From Castor canadensis (lineage: Eukaryota > Chordata > Mammalia > Rodentia > Castoridae), in NCBI RefSeq assembly GCF_047511655.1, contig NC_133389.1, forward strand, positions 43,124,295 through 43,188,294: a stretch of 64,000 nucleotides of DNA, given 5' to 3'. The translations under genes were made by a program, and so were the position numbers. Numbering within the stretch: position 1 is the first letter of the stretch; every line of letters starts with the position of its first letter. Below, in pieces: positions 1 to 54,830 of the stretch. Below the pieces are notes generated by a model. That model was not told the origin of the DNA and made no database searches. It worked only from the letters and a program-made list of their open reading frames with translations.

Positions 1-89
1 ACCAGGACGAAAAATGTTAGAAGTATCTCCCAAGGCCACTTAATTTAAAACAAGAAAAGATGAGTGACATTAATATCCAATGAACTGAC

Positions 90-42182
<42,093 letters not shown>

Positions 42183-42767
42183 CTCCGCGCCCCGCGCCCC
42201 GCGGCTCCCCGCGCCCCGGCCTGCGCTCCGGCCCCGCCTCGCCGCCCAGCTCCAGGTGTGGCCGCCCGGGCAAAATGCAGCCGGGGGCGCCCGGGGCGGC
42301 CCGCGCGGGGTGGGGACTCCTCCCAGGGGGAGGCGCAGGCCCCGCGCCCGCCCCGTCGCACGTGCACCTGGGACGGTGACGTCCCCAGCCTGGGGACCTT
42401 GGTTGGCAAATCCCGCCCCTCCCGGCCCTACCTCTGGCGATATCCTTCCCGATACCCTCTTGCGACAATGGCCGGGAGCAGAGGGCCTCCCGGTGACCCG
42501 CGGGGCCCCGGTCCGAGGGCGAACCTGGCTCTGGAGGGCCGAGATCTGCCATCAGGCCCGCGATCGCACCACCTGGCCCCGAGCTTAGGGGCCGCGGAGA
42601 GGAGACCCTTGTCCTCACAGCGGCCACCGCCGCGGGGTGTGGGGCCCGCTATCGGGAGCAAGATTGCAGGTGGTGACTTCCCTAAGGCTTCTCACCTCCT
42701 CCTTGTGGCCCTGTCATTACTTCTAGAAGGTTGCTCGGGAAGAAACAGTTATTAGAAAAATAACAGG

Positions 42768-43112
42768 AGTTAGCCGGGCGTGGTGGCACAGACTGTAATC
42801 CCAGCTACTTGGAAGCAGAGATCGGGTTAGAGGCCAGCAGGGACAAAAAGTTACTGTCACCCCATCATCACAAATAGGCCGGGCTTGGTGGTGTGCGGCT
42901 CTGTCCCACTAACCGGGTGGTCATAAGTAGTCTGAGGCCAGCCCAGGACAAGATACAGACAATTTTGGAAAAAGAACTGAAGACAAGAAAAAAAAAAAAA
43001 AAGGCTGGAGGCGTGGCTTAAGCTCCTGCCCAGTAAACTGGCAGTTCAAGCCTCAGCACTACAAAAAAACAAAAACAAACAAAACAAAACAAAAACAAAA
43101 AACCCTGGAAAA
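42768..43112 (+). mobile_element. Trimeric SINE next to the DSG2 CpG island
   Basis: Two 7SL-like units (AGCCGGGCGTGGTGGCAC; GGCCGGGCTTGGTGGTGTG), an A16 run, then a tRNA-like unit (GGAGGCGTGGCTTAAGC) and an AAAC-rich tail. High CpG retention suggests a fairly young copy. Confidence 0.85.
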
Positions 43113-43244
43113 CAAACAAAAAAACCAGATGTCAAGTCACCCTTGCTGACTACAGAGGCCAGGAGAAAACTCTAATGGGAAATACATACTCTTCTGTGTA
43201 ATTTGCAAATTCATTTACATAGATGGCACCTTAAGTAATTGATA

Positions 43245-43420
43245 ATTCCTCTCCCAGAGTAACTGGCTGTGACCTGGACAAACCTCTCAGTGCCTCAGTT
43301 TCCAGATCTGTTAAATGGGGCGAAGGGTATTAATTTGCTGTTGTGCAAATTAAATCAGGATGCATTCAAAGTATTCTGCAGTATCTTCCTCTTAGGGTTC
43401 AATAAATCATAGTTGTTAAA
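43245..43420 (+). mobile_element. MIR SINE
   Basis: TGTGACCTGGACAAACCTCT, CAGTTTCCAGATCTGTTAAA and GGGGCGAAGG: MIR core, upstream of DSG2. Confidence 0.8.
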
Positions 43421-44467
43421 ATTATAACAATATTATTGCAAGGGTAAAATGTTAAATTGAGCTCTTAGAAAAGCAGAGACTGAGTATGGACATTCAAACA
43501 CTGAAATCAGTACTGGATTAGGAAACGTCCAAGAAAGACTAACTTGACATTGAAGAAATGGAGGAGCCTCTGTAAGCTTAGAGGATTGATTGGAAACTAG
43601 AAAGATACGTAAATTTAGCTGAAATGGCAGAGTTCCTTCTGCAGTCAAAAGTGCCTCTCTGCCAGTATTTCCTACCCTTCATTCCCCAATTCCAATCTGA
43701 CCAGTTTTCACCTTCCTGTGCAGTTGCCATCTCCTTATTCCTCCCTTTCTTCCCGAGGGCTGAGAAATACTCCCCCGTGTTTGTTAGAGTCTAGCTTGAC
43801 TTTCTACTCTGTGCTTTAAGCGGGATTGGCAGTTAGTTAAGGACTAAGCAGCTGAAATGGTTTCTGCTCAGCTCACGCAGCTGTTTCGGTGAGGATAACA
43901 GTACACTTGTTAGATACCTAAACGGAAGGGAAGGATGTCTTCTACTTTCTACTCCTTTCTCTTGAGCTGGTTGTGGCTGGTAGCATACCCTGGTAGTAAT
44001 TCCTATTCCCCCTCATGCTGAGAAAACTCCTAATTAAAGGAGGCAGGCTCTTACCAACACATGTTCACAAATCATCCCTGGAAGCTTTATATCAGTCCTG
44101 CCTAAAATTAGTGCTTTTGCAATTGTGTCCTATAGTCAAGTGTTTATGCCTTATTACCAAGGCTGCGGTTTCTGTTTTGTAATGAAGATAATTATAGCCT
44201 CCAGAGTGAGAAATAGCTGATACAAATTTTATTTCTGTTGGATTATTCAACTTTCCCTGGAAGCTGTCAAAGTCAGTTTCAAGACAGTATTCCTTCTATA
44301 ACACATTTATCCCAAGGCACTGAGAGAAGGTGTCAATACCTGCACGGTCCAATGCAGTAGGATGTCATTCTTGAATTAGTTCCACGTTTAAAACTCTAAA
44401 GCATATGACTCAGTAAGTTGAAGGAACTTATTGAGACTCAAATGACACATAGTGAGTTCTCTAGCTC

Positions 44468-44562
44468 CTGACTTTTTGAGACAGGGTCTCACTATGTACT
44501 TGAAATCCTCCTGGTCATCCTGAATGCTGGGATTACAGATGTATGCCACCACACCTGGTGCT
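44468..44562 (-). mobile_element. B1-like monomer with internal deletion
   Basis: TTTTTGAGACAGGGTCTCAC, then directly TTGAAATCCTCCTGG; about 25 bp of the usual middle are missing. Confidence 0.8.
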
Positions 44563-45242
44563 CCGACTTCTTTATGCTTGGATGAGAGTAAATTTATTTC
44601 ATAAATCTCTCTGCCCAAAACCAAAGTAACTGTTACCAACGAGCACTGAATATTGCTTTAAAATTAATCGGAGTGTTAATAAGATGCTAAAATTTTAACT
44701 TACAGATTTTCACCCTAAATTAGTTGAATGTTATGGCAAACTTTTCTGAAATGTATTAGTTCAAAACGAAATTTGTGCAAATAATTAACTTTAACATCTA
44801 GATATATTTAAAATATTTAACATTTTCTATAAAACGTTTTACTTCCTACGTGCAGGTGAAAATAATCTTCAAGTGATGAGCTATTAGAATCACCTCTTAA
44901 GATCATCTAAAACAAAAAGTTTTAGAAAGATTTTACGAAGAGTAATAAAATTAATGTGACCCTTTTTTGCTACCACTGTGTCCTCACTCCCAGCACTTCT
45001 TACCACCAAGCATCTTTTCATAAATTGACATTTTTTTTAGCTAGAGTTCTGATAGTTGGCCATTTAATCCCAGTGAATATTCTAATATATATGTTATTAG
45101 AATTAAGTATGACAAGTGAAAGCTAAATGTGGCTACCATCATATTATAAGCAAATTATAGAAATCTATGACTGTTACAAAATACAAGGTTATTGTATTAT
45201 ATTGAATTATACTCACAGGGCCTTGATTAATAATGGCTCTAG

Positions 45243-45322
45243 AGTTGGCAGTGTAGCTCAGTGGTAGAGCTGGCCTAGCATGTGTAAGGCCCTGCGTTTG
45301 AACACTAACCCGTGGAAAAAAA
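45243..45322 (+). mobile_element. ID-like SINE
   Basis: GTGTAGCTCAGTGGTAGAGC and CCTGCGTTTGAACACTAAC, A7. Resembles a tRNA but lacks acceptor pairing and ends in poly(A). Confidence 0.8.
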
Positions 45323-46479
45323 GATACATGGCACAAAGACACAGAACAAACTATGAAATATCTCCCGGTAATGTGAGAAGGATAATACAAGGAAGAATCT
45401 GATTTTAATTTAGTTCCATTCACTTATTCAATATTGAGATTGCCCCTGTTCAACAAAGAAAAACAGATACAATACATTAATGAAACTTATAAAAGAACAT
45501 AACTGCAGCGGTAGAACTACGTGCAGGATGTGATGTGAATGGTGAAGGGAGTCCCTAGCTCATGAGGATTAGGGGATTAGAGGCCCTGGGATTAGAGGGG
45601 GCTTCTTGGGACAAGTGTGGTGAGCTGATGATTCTTGAGGGATGAGCGAATGTAGGTGAGACAACCACCTGCCAGGGTGGAGCTCCTCAGAGCACAGATA
45701 CTGTTGGTGAAGAGTCTGGGGCTCCAGCTTCATCTCTGAATCACATTGGCACAAACTGGAAATTCAGAAGTAAAAACTTTCCGTGAAAAGACACTGAATT
45801 TGAGATATTAGAACAGTACCCAATTGAAAAAGTCTAGCAAGTAGTTCAGAATGAGAACACAATTACAAGTGGCTCTGGCAGGCAGCAGGCTCTAAGCCCT
45901 CTGACCTCTCACAGAGGAGCTGCACAGTCTTAAGGAACAGTCACTGCACTTTGGGGATAGAAACAGCCAGCCCTGAGAACACAGCCGCAGACGCCAACAC
46001 CCCACAGGGTGAGGGAGCCCCAGTGCTGTGAGTCACGGTGGTTCACAGAGCATGGTTCCCCAGCACTCCGCCGTCTGTCAGTATGCCGGGGCCACTGCTT
46101 TGAACGCAAAGTCCGGGAGCTTAAACATGTTAGGGAAATTGTCGACTTTCTTGGTGAGGTAGAGGAGAACTGGGGGAAGACACAAGAATTGCAGAGTAGG
46201 ATTTGGTTTAGTGGAGAAAACAGGATGGTCTGTTCTTGAATCTGAGTAGAATTTTTAAATGTGATCAAAATGTAATAATGATGAGCCAAGACATAGGAAA
46301 AACAGGTAACCACCCAGAAACCCCAGCCAGGCCTTGATGACTACTAGATTGCTATTACCTCCCACTGAGAAATGCCAGAAAGGAAGTCCACTAACTAAGG
46401 GACTCCTTGCTGTTCAATGCATAGTACTGGGAGGCTGGCACACTAATGCATTACCTGCTATCTGTATCTTAGTTTGCCA

Positions 46480-46870
46480 TCACAAATACACAGGCTCTGC
46501 CTCAGAGCCTTTGCACTTGCTGTCTCTTTTCCCTAGAAGTCTCTGCTCCCCAAATGTACAAAGATTACTCAATTATTCTAAATGTTTTTCCCTCAAGGGT
46601 TACCTTTTCAGTGAAGGTTTCCTTGACCCATGACTTTGAACTTGTAACTGCCCTTCATGGTCAGAGGTCTTCATCTCCCTTCCCTGTTCTTTTTCTTCTT
46701 GGTACATCGTGTTCTAAAAGACTATATTCTCTTAATTTACTTTCGATCATTCCCTTGAATGCAAACTTCATAGGGCTGGGATTTTTCTCTGTGAACTGCT
46801 ATGAAGCACCTTAAGAAATTAATTAAATATTAGTTGAATGCATGAATGAATGAGTGAGTGAATAAACTTT
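46480..46870 (+). mobile_element. L2 LINE 3' fragment
   Basis: GCCTTTGCACTTGCTGTCTC, TTCAGTGAAGGTTTCCTTGA and a GAATGAATGAGTGAGTGAA tail are the L2 3' end. Confidence 0.75.
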
Positions 46871-46887
46871 CAGGGTTATTTTGCAAG

Positions 46888-46927
46888 GTGTGTGTGCATG
46901 CATGCGTGTGTGTGTGTGTGTGTGTGA
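46888..46927. repeat. (GT)n microsatellite
   Basis: GTGTGTGCATGCATGCGTGT followed by pure GT units. Confidence 0.95.
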
Positions 46928-47900
46928 AATGAGGACAAAGGGTAAAAGAGAAAAAGAACTTTATGTTCCTGGAAGGATATGGATAACTGTCACCAAATTG
47001 GGTACAACAAGCTGCTATTGGGGAAGTCTTGTCCACTGTGGGCAAAACTCCTCTACTTCACAATGTTGTCAAGGGGAGGCGCTGCTAATACTGCTTCAGC
47101 ACGGTGTGGAGGACATTTGTGTGTTCTCCCTCTCCTTAGAAATTCTCTTCCTTTATTAGCAGTATGGAAAATCCCCTTTCCCACTGAACAAAGCAAGCAT
47201 TCATTACAGGAGTGTGGGACTTGGGAAGATTCATTTTACCCACCCATGATAAATCTATGACTTGATTTTGCCCTAGGATTTGTTTATGAGGATTCTTGGA
47301 AAGATAAGGGCACTGGCAGTGGTGAGGAAGAAGACACTGGAATCCATCAGTGAGCAGCATGACAGGGCGTGCAGGCACAACAGTGTTTATTTACCAAGAT
47401 GTGAGACAGAAACCATTGCTCTGACCCAAGGTGACTAATAAGCCTAGGGAGAGACGCAGAAAGAATTCTTCAGAAGACAGAAACATTCTGGTTTCTTGGC
47501 TATTTAATTCATTTGCAGACAAATGACATTCTTATCCTCCCCCTCTCCTTCCACCCTGCCAAAAAAAAAAAAAAAAAAAGTGAAATAGAAGCAAACCTGA
47601 AAGTAAAATATTGGGTTGAAAGATCTTTTGGAAATCATCTAGAATGATTAAAAATACTTAGGAGAGAGATGCAGAATCTCAAAAATAAAAGAGTCCCATT
47701 CTAAGGGAAAAGTGAGGATTTAAAGAGATTATTTGTTTTAAATTACTTTTAACATTAGCTTTTTGGTGGTGTTTTAAGACTTTCCATCCAATACCAGCTG
47801 GTGTAGTAATTTATGAACAACAAAACTCTGAAATTTGTGAATAGTTTATTTTGATAAAGTGAGAGAAGCACATTTGAGGTTATCCAATACAGGTATAATT

Positions 47901-47990
47901 GGCCGGGGTGTAGCTCAGTGATGGAGTGTTTGCCTAATACGTGGAAGAGCCTTGGGTTCTATCCCCAACACTGCAAACCAAAACAAAATA
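47901..47990 (+). mobile_element. ID-like SINE
   Basis: GGGGTGTAGCTCAGTGATGG, GGGTTCTATCCCCAACACTG, then AAACAAAATA. Confidence 0.8.
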
Positions 47991-50389
47991 CTGTTCCTCA
48001 CTTGCATTTTGATACTCCCCGGGGTGGGGAAAGGAGGATTCCATCAGGGAAAGAGGAGGGAGCCTCAGTGCGAGCTTGTCTTTGGAGGGTAGGAGCTTGT
48101 GAGTGTTCTGTCAATGTGGGGTGCAGGAAAAATACCAGAAACCACTACTTTGGAGACCCCAGTTACATGAACTGCTGACTAAAACTATAATATTGTTATT
48201 CTTGAGATGGAATTCAATATTATGAATGGCCAATTATTTCTATGCAGTAACTTCACTTTTGTAAGCAAAAGTAATTGAAAACTTCATAACATGATGCTCA
48301 GTAATTTAATCAACTTAGACCCTCAATACACACTCAGGGAATTGGAAAGTTGTAACAATAGAATAAAACTTTGTCTCTACTGTATAGTATTTCAAGAAAA
48401 TATTTATTTTACAACATTTTGTTTGAGTCATACAGTTTTCGTGGAGGACTGAATTATATCACCTCTTCTAGTTCTCCCACAAGTAGGGATTTTATTGAAA
48501 ATATGTTCAGACATTAAACAAATCAGTGAAATAAAAGTTTGATTCAAAACATCCAAAAATAAGATTTTCTCTGGATAATTTAGTGATCACAGTGACCCTT
48601 ATCAGCTTGTCTGAAGACACTTGTGGTTAAAGATTTTTAATGCAAATTGTAATGTTTGTTATGAACATTGCTATTTACCTTGAAAGCTGGCCTGTCAGTT
48701 AGCTAGGCAACTACCTGTTAATTTACTGTATGATTTCCAGCCCATCCCCTCCCGACCTCATGGCTTCTCTCACCTTCTACTGAAACGATACGGAAGTGCC
48801 ATTAGACCTTTGGAGTGAGTCACACCCCTTTCATGCAGAATCAGTTACCATAAAGTTAAGTCAGTCAACAAAGACTTCTTATGACTAATTTTCCTATGTG
48901 CACATAAAAGGAAGAAAGTCTACCATTGTATTTCTCTCTTAACTTTGAGATTAGAACATTCACCTATAGTAGTCAGAAATTTGATGTCAACTCAACAAGC
49001 TAAGCAGAAGCAGCATTACAGAAAAGTTTTAGAGTTGGACAAAATGAAATCCATGTGAAAGTTCATGTGAAGAGTTGTTCTGTGGTTCATCAAAGTACCA
49101 AGGTGAGTTTTCACTGGTTGGCATTAGGAGAGAATCGGTCTGTTTCTCCGAACTGTAATCTTGAGAACAAGTTATGGATGTGAGACAGGGTAGGGTTCAT
49201 TGCTCTTCACATCTTCGATTTTCACTTTAGAAATAAGACTAAGTCACCTAAAACGACCTCCTTCCCTAAATCAAAAGAAGGTAGGGAGTGGCTTCTAGGC
49301 TTTCAGGGATAACGAAAGGATGGGGCTTGTGTGGAGCATTTTATTTGCTTTATTTCCTAGAGACTGGATTCAGTAAGTGAATTTGTCAGAATGTGAGCTC
49401 TGAGGCCTCTGCACACAGAGGTGACCTTACATGGACAGATGCCAAATGTGTGGTTTGAGGGATACTGGAAAGTATTTATTCCTTAAATGCTCCACCTCAT
49501 AAACTTGCTCACTGATAATGGAATTTTACTTTGTTTCCTGAGACAAAAAATTTTCTAAGTATTGAAGACATGTACTCATCAAGGAACAACAAAGTACCTT
49601 TTGAGATTTATAGTGTATGTGAAATAATTTCTCAAGCAATTAAAAAACTTATCTACTGCTATGGTCAGAGTTTTAGAGGAATTAGGTATTAATGGATATG
49701 AAGACTAAGTAAATAATGTGCTAGAAATAAGGAACAAGCATGCAAAGGCAAAGATAAATTTCAGTTCTATCATTTTATGTTGGCTAAATATGCTTTTGCA
49801 AACAAAATATTTTTGTTTTCACCTGGGCAGCAGCTTGACACCATAAGTCAAACAGAATTTGAACTGAAGTGTGGTCATATTTTCATGCAACTAATCCCTA
49901 TCCTACTAACATCTAAAATATATAGGCTACTGGAGGTTAGGTTGATTAGCATCATTCTTTTCATACAAAATTTCAAATAATATTTAAATAAAAATGTTTT
50001 TCCCCAAAGTCACCTGGATGCCCTGCCTGTTTTGTGGAAATGACATAATAAGAGATTTAAGGGAAAGGAGGCTTGCACTATGCCTAATGTTATGTTGTCA
50101 GGGGAAGCAATAGCAGCAGTGATTCACACAACTACCCCTGCACTTAAATTACATGCACAAGTAAAGTAATTCAAGCCTTCCATGGTGGAGCCTCAAATGA
50201 CTTACAGGAAGATCTCAACTGAAAAACTGCAGCCATTTGGGGATTCTGATCCATGTATTTATACATCTAACAAGTAGATATGAATTAACTCATCTCTATT
50301 TCATTGTATATTCATTGGAACTTTCAGTGCACATTAGACTGGAGAGGACAAGCCTGTGGTTTAGGCAAGATATTAGTGGAAAAAATGTT
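47991..50389. other. Intergenic, unique
   Basis: No repeat recognised in about 2.4 kb. An AP-1 consensus TGAGTCA lies at 48816-48822; one site alone is weak evidence for a control element. Confidence 0.35.
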
Positions 50390-50530
50390 ATGGAGGCCTT
50401 TGTGGTAGTAGAAAGAGAACTAGCCTAACCAGTTCTTAAATCAGCCACTAACAACAAGTTTTTTCCTAGCCTCAGTTTGAGCTTCTATATAAAAAGAAGG
50501 CTTTGGATCGATAATATAGACATTTTTGAG
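50390..50530 (+). mobile_element. MIR-like fragment
   Basis: TTCCTAGCCTCAGTTTGAGC and the preceding GTAGAAAGAGAACTAGCC weakly follow MIR order. Confidence 0.4.
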
Positions 50531-50624
50531 GCTCTGTAGTTTCAATGCCAGCACTGCTGACTTTGAGTTCATTTTGAAGATTTAAAGCATAAAAATAAAA
50601 ACAGTAAAAGCAATTCTTCCTGAG

Positions 50625-50775
50625 TATTATTTTATTCTTGTAACCTTACACGAACCCTATGGAGTAAAGACGGTTATTATCTTCATAATAATAGTTCAGA
50701 GAGGTTAAGTAACTTACCCCAAACCATAACTAGTAAGTGGTAAAGCTAGGATTTGAACTCAAGTAGTTTGTTTCC
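50625..50775 (-). mobile_element. MIR SINE, minus orientation
   Basis: GAGAGGTTAAGTAACTTACC and AAGCTAGGATTTGAACTCAA, the reverse of the MIR core. Confidence 0.8.
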
Positions 50776-53520
50776 AAAGTTTGCATCAGTGACTTAGAAT
50801 ATAAAAAACACCAAACAGAACAAAAATCTTTTCAAGTTTAACTTTTGTGTTAATCATTAAAATGTAACATGGATGTATTACTAAAAGACTAGTAGATGGG
50901 TGAGATTTAAATAATTTTCTCTTAACTCCTGCAGTAGTTTTGATTTTCTGCAAACTTTAGTATATTTTCTTTGTCTGACAACTCATTATTTCCTATGTTC
51001 AATAACATCTCCCTTCAGTGAGAGATGTTTTTCTAGCAGAGTTGGCAAAGGTAGAAATCTCACACATTGGGTTATTTAAGAGGTCCTGGGAGAGCCTTAG
51101 TTGCAGAGTACAAGGTCTGCTTTCATCTCAGCAGCATATGCCTTCGCTGTTGGTTTGCTTCTTTGAAAGAATAATCAAACACCAACACAGAAGAGGACAA
51201 TCCCAGGATACAAGAGAGTGTATAGGAAGATAAACAAGTTAGAAAATCAACTTAGATATCAGTTCACAGATATGAAATAGCTTCTTAGGAAAAATTTGTA
51301 ACAATTTATAACAGCTGAGAGAAAGGGGGGATGCAGATAAGGAACTATTTTTAGAACTTAATAGACTGAGAACTGATCACACAGATACTAACTACAGTTG
51401 GGGATGTCTTCTTGGTTAAGAACAAAGTCTGGCTAAACAAATCTTCTTGCTTATGCCTTATCTAAAGAAAGTTAGAGGACTACAGAGAACTTTCTTAATT
51501 ATAGAGCACTAAAGAATTGGATAATCATTTATTTGAATATCATAATAATGTAGTTTCCACTCTTGAAAGGAGTGCAAGTCAAAAATGAACATTAAGCCAC
51601 ACAATGTGAGAAGAGCTTCAGTCATGTGTTCCCATGGTCAACTGACTTTATTGACTGCAGAGGAAGCCCGCTCTAGAGAAGCCCGCTCTAGACTAGGCAA
51701 AGCAGAAGAAATCTCAGCATTCTTCATGGAAAACGTGGATTCTGACACCTGGAATTTAAGTGATTTTTGTCTTATTTTCTTACCAATTATTTCCCTTTCG
51801 TAAAATGGTTTCAGACTGCCTTATTGAATAAATGTTAAACCATGTAATCTCTGGCTCAGAATTCCTCTTAGAAGACCCAGTACAGGATATGAAAAAACAC
51901 TGAACTGTCAAGAAAATGGATCCTTAATTTTTACTTGTTTCTTCATCACTGCCTTCAGTGAAGCTAGTCCATTACATGTGATTCTTTTACAAATTAATAA
52001 ATCCTCAAATCAATACAAATCCTCAAATTAAGTCCTCAAATTAATATAAATCAATTTCATCATTTTTATTCCTTGAACTTTCTATTAATGCAAGAAGTTG
52101 GTAATATTTTTGGAATTTACCTATATGGCTTTCACTTTTCTGAAATTGGCTCAGAATATCCGAGGTAAGCCATCCACCATTTTTCACCATTCTTCACTTG
52201 ATATTCACTTGGTTCTAGTCATTTCTCCTCATATCCTAGATTCAAGCCTCATCGTTGTCCAGATTTAAGGAGGAGGGTTAGCCAGAAGCAAATTCTGAAG
52301 TTCTGAAGGAATTTATTTAATGGTATCTCCTAGGAGACATAAGGGCACAGCATTTATTTAGATACAAAACCACCACCAAGGAGGTGGCTGTCACCAATGC
52401 CATGGTATAGTTTTTTATCATGGTAGATTGGAAGCATTATCTTTTCTTCACCCCAATTTTTCTCTCCAGCTCATCTCAGACTGTCACAGCTTTTGCATGG
52501 GAGACGATTCCAATGAACCAAATAAACAACAAATGGTTTAAAGCATTGAGTTAGCAAACATTTCCGTTGTGACGTCATCCAGCAGTTATCCACCCAAGCA
52601 ATCCTGAAGCCCCAGGTACCTCCTCCCTACCTGGGAGGAAAAGGTATACCTGGCAGAAAAGGTATTGATTTTAAAAGAAAGTGCTATTTAAAAATTCATA
52701 TGTAAGTCATTTTTATGTTATATTTCTTAAAATCTTCATTATGGAGAGTTTAGCTTTTACGAAATGGCTAGAAAAGAACTCATTTTTTCCCCAAATGGTT
52801 TTATTATAACAGTGCTACACTGTTTATGTTTGATACATATTGCTTAACATGCATAAAACATTAAGTCAAAAGACAGTTTAAAACTCTTCTGCTTAAAACA
52901 ATTTTTATTTTTGGTAAAATATTTAGATCCATTTTTACAAAGCAAATGAAGTTTTAGGTTATCCTAAAGATCGACTTAAAGAAAAAACTTTCAAAACACC
53001 TCCATGTTTTTCTCTTATATAATCTTTACTGTGACCTTTTCATCTATCTTAGTAATACAGCCAAATTCCCATATCTTAAGTTGGGATTTAAGAAACAAAG
53101 TTAAAACACTTTGAGCATCTGAATATGCTTTTGCACTTAGAATAAGGGTTGTTATGATTATTAATTTTACCCTCATGCATACACATGTCATAAGCCAACG
53201 CGTGCACTCTAGACTCCAGAGCAAGCTCTATGGAGAAGCAAGCGGCAGCAGCAATAACAACAACGCAACTTTGCAGCCCTCAGCGGGCTGCCGCACAGGC
53301 TGTGGTTCCTCTCTCTCCAGTACTAGGAGCACTGAAAGTTTGATTGCAGCAGCAGACTTGTTTTGGAAGCTCAGGCTGCTTCTGCTTCTGCTGCTGGATG
53401 AATGCTAGGGATACAGGCAGGGAGGGGATTGTGTTCCCTGGGGTATCTTTAAAATCCACAATTCTGGGTTAAAACATAGCACTTAATTAGTTTGTAATCT
53501 ATCTGGAAAAACATTAGGTT
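50776..53520. other. Intergenic / possible distal DSG3 3'UTR
   Basis: AT-rich, with several minus-strand AATAAA words, a 15-bp tandem duplication at 51663 and TCCTCAAAT repeats at 52010-52045. A GC-richer patch lies at 53.19-53.41 kb. Confidence 0.35.
51663..51692. repeat. 15-bp tandem duplication
   Basis: GAAGCCCGCTCTAGA twice in direct tandem. Confidence 0.9.
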
Positions 53521-54830
53521 TTTATTGTGACAAAAAGAAAATTAAAAAAAAACTCAGTATTTTACATACAATTAGAAATAAAGGATCTGGATAAGGACCT
53601 TTTAGAGACCCAGCTAAGACAAATGATGTCAGGAAGCAGGCAAGGTAGTCTCTGTGGGGTAATGGGTAAATATCTTGACCAACCAGAACTGACTTGAAGA
53701 GATGTATACCATAAGGGTAACATACATAAAAACACTCTAAACCTTCACTAGCATTGTTATACTCAAGCATTTAATTGATAAAACTGTTTTATTTAAAAAC
53801 GAGAGTTAAAAACTAGGATTTACACAGAATCCCATTTCCGGATCCCTGTTTAACTTGAAAATTATCTTACTATTTTCCTGAAATTCTACTTATAATACAT
53901 ATTCACAAATTCCTCCACGTGTTATTCTAGTCCGTAACCCCTTTTGTATATAAGAAAAGCTATGTATTGTACACCATAAAATCTGTAGACATTGTCAACA
54001 TAATAAATTCCACTATATATCTCATGTAAGTTATTTCTACCCACTAACAGTAAAAAAAAAAAGGACCTATTTTTAAAGACTAATACAGCATTTGTTACTG
54101 AGAAGTATGTAGGAAGGAGTTCAATATAAAGTATTTTCTTTGGATAGATACTTTCAAGGTATTTAAAATACACAAAGTATTATTTATACCATACTAAACT
54201 TTCTTGAATGTTCTATGAGCATTTGTAGAATACAAATGTAGCAAGTCCATAGCCCTTAGCTGGAGCAAAAGATGTTCTTATGATCTCCCCACACCAAGAA
54301 GATGGAAAAAAAACTTAACTGCAACCATTTCCTTTGTTCCAAGAAGTTCAAAAAGCTTCAGCAAATCCCTGTGATTCTTAAGTCATTATTAGTGATATTC
54401 TTATATCATTATTAACAGTAAAAGAAGAGGTAACAGAGATAAGAATCAGGACTCTTAAGAATCAGCTCTAAGGCCTTAATCCACCAAACCACACGGCATT
54501 TTACAGTAGTAAACAGCTTCCTTTGGCACTGAAAAAATGGATGTTTCAAAATGTTTAGGAAATTTCCCCATCCAATATGATCTTCAGATTTTTTTTTTTT
54601 AAATCTGAACAGGTTTACGACAGCTTTTTTTAAAAATTAGAGAATTAGGAATGATGACACATCCAGTTTGGGGGTGTGAACGAGAACATTTGAATTATAA
54701 TCATGATCAGCTACAAGAGTTTTTAAATAAGTGCCAAATTAGCCCAACACAGTGAACTTCACTAGGTTATTTTAAGTAATTTGGTCCAAATACCCAGATT
54801 TGACCATTCTGTTATTTCGGTTCATTCTAG
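53521..54830 (-). other. DSG3: DSG3 3'UTR (extent uncertain)
   Basis: AT-rich sequence after the stop. AATAAA on the minus strand occurs at 53793-53788 and 53526-53521, about 1.04 and 1.3 kb after the stop; more exist further down (52.3-52.9 kb). Human DSG3 has a multi-kilobase 3'UTR, so the real end may lie beyond this feature. The end chosen is an inference. Confidence 0.4.

Larger units (their letters stand above)
43421..46479. other. DSG2 upstream intergenic, mostly unique
   Basis: Apart from a B1 unit and an ID unit no feature is recognised. This is where distal DSG2 control elements could lie, but sequence alone does not mark any. Confidence 0.35.

Noticed and set aside
45243..45322. 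tRNA-like sequence with A and B boxes
   Set aside because: Poly(A) tail, no acceptor-stem pairing and similarity to ID elements make it a SINE, not a tRNA gene; the same applies to 47901-47990.
48816..48822. AP-1 consensus TGAGTCA as a possible keratinocyte enhancer between DSG3 and DSG2
   Set aside because: A single 7-bp site is expected by chance in a window of this size; no cluster of epithelial factor sites was seen around it.
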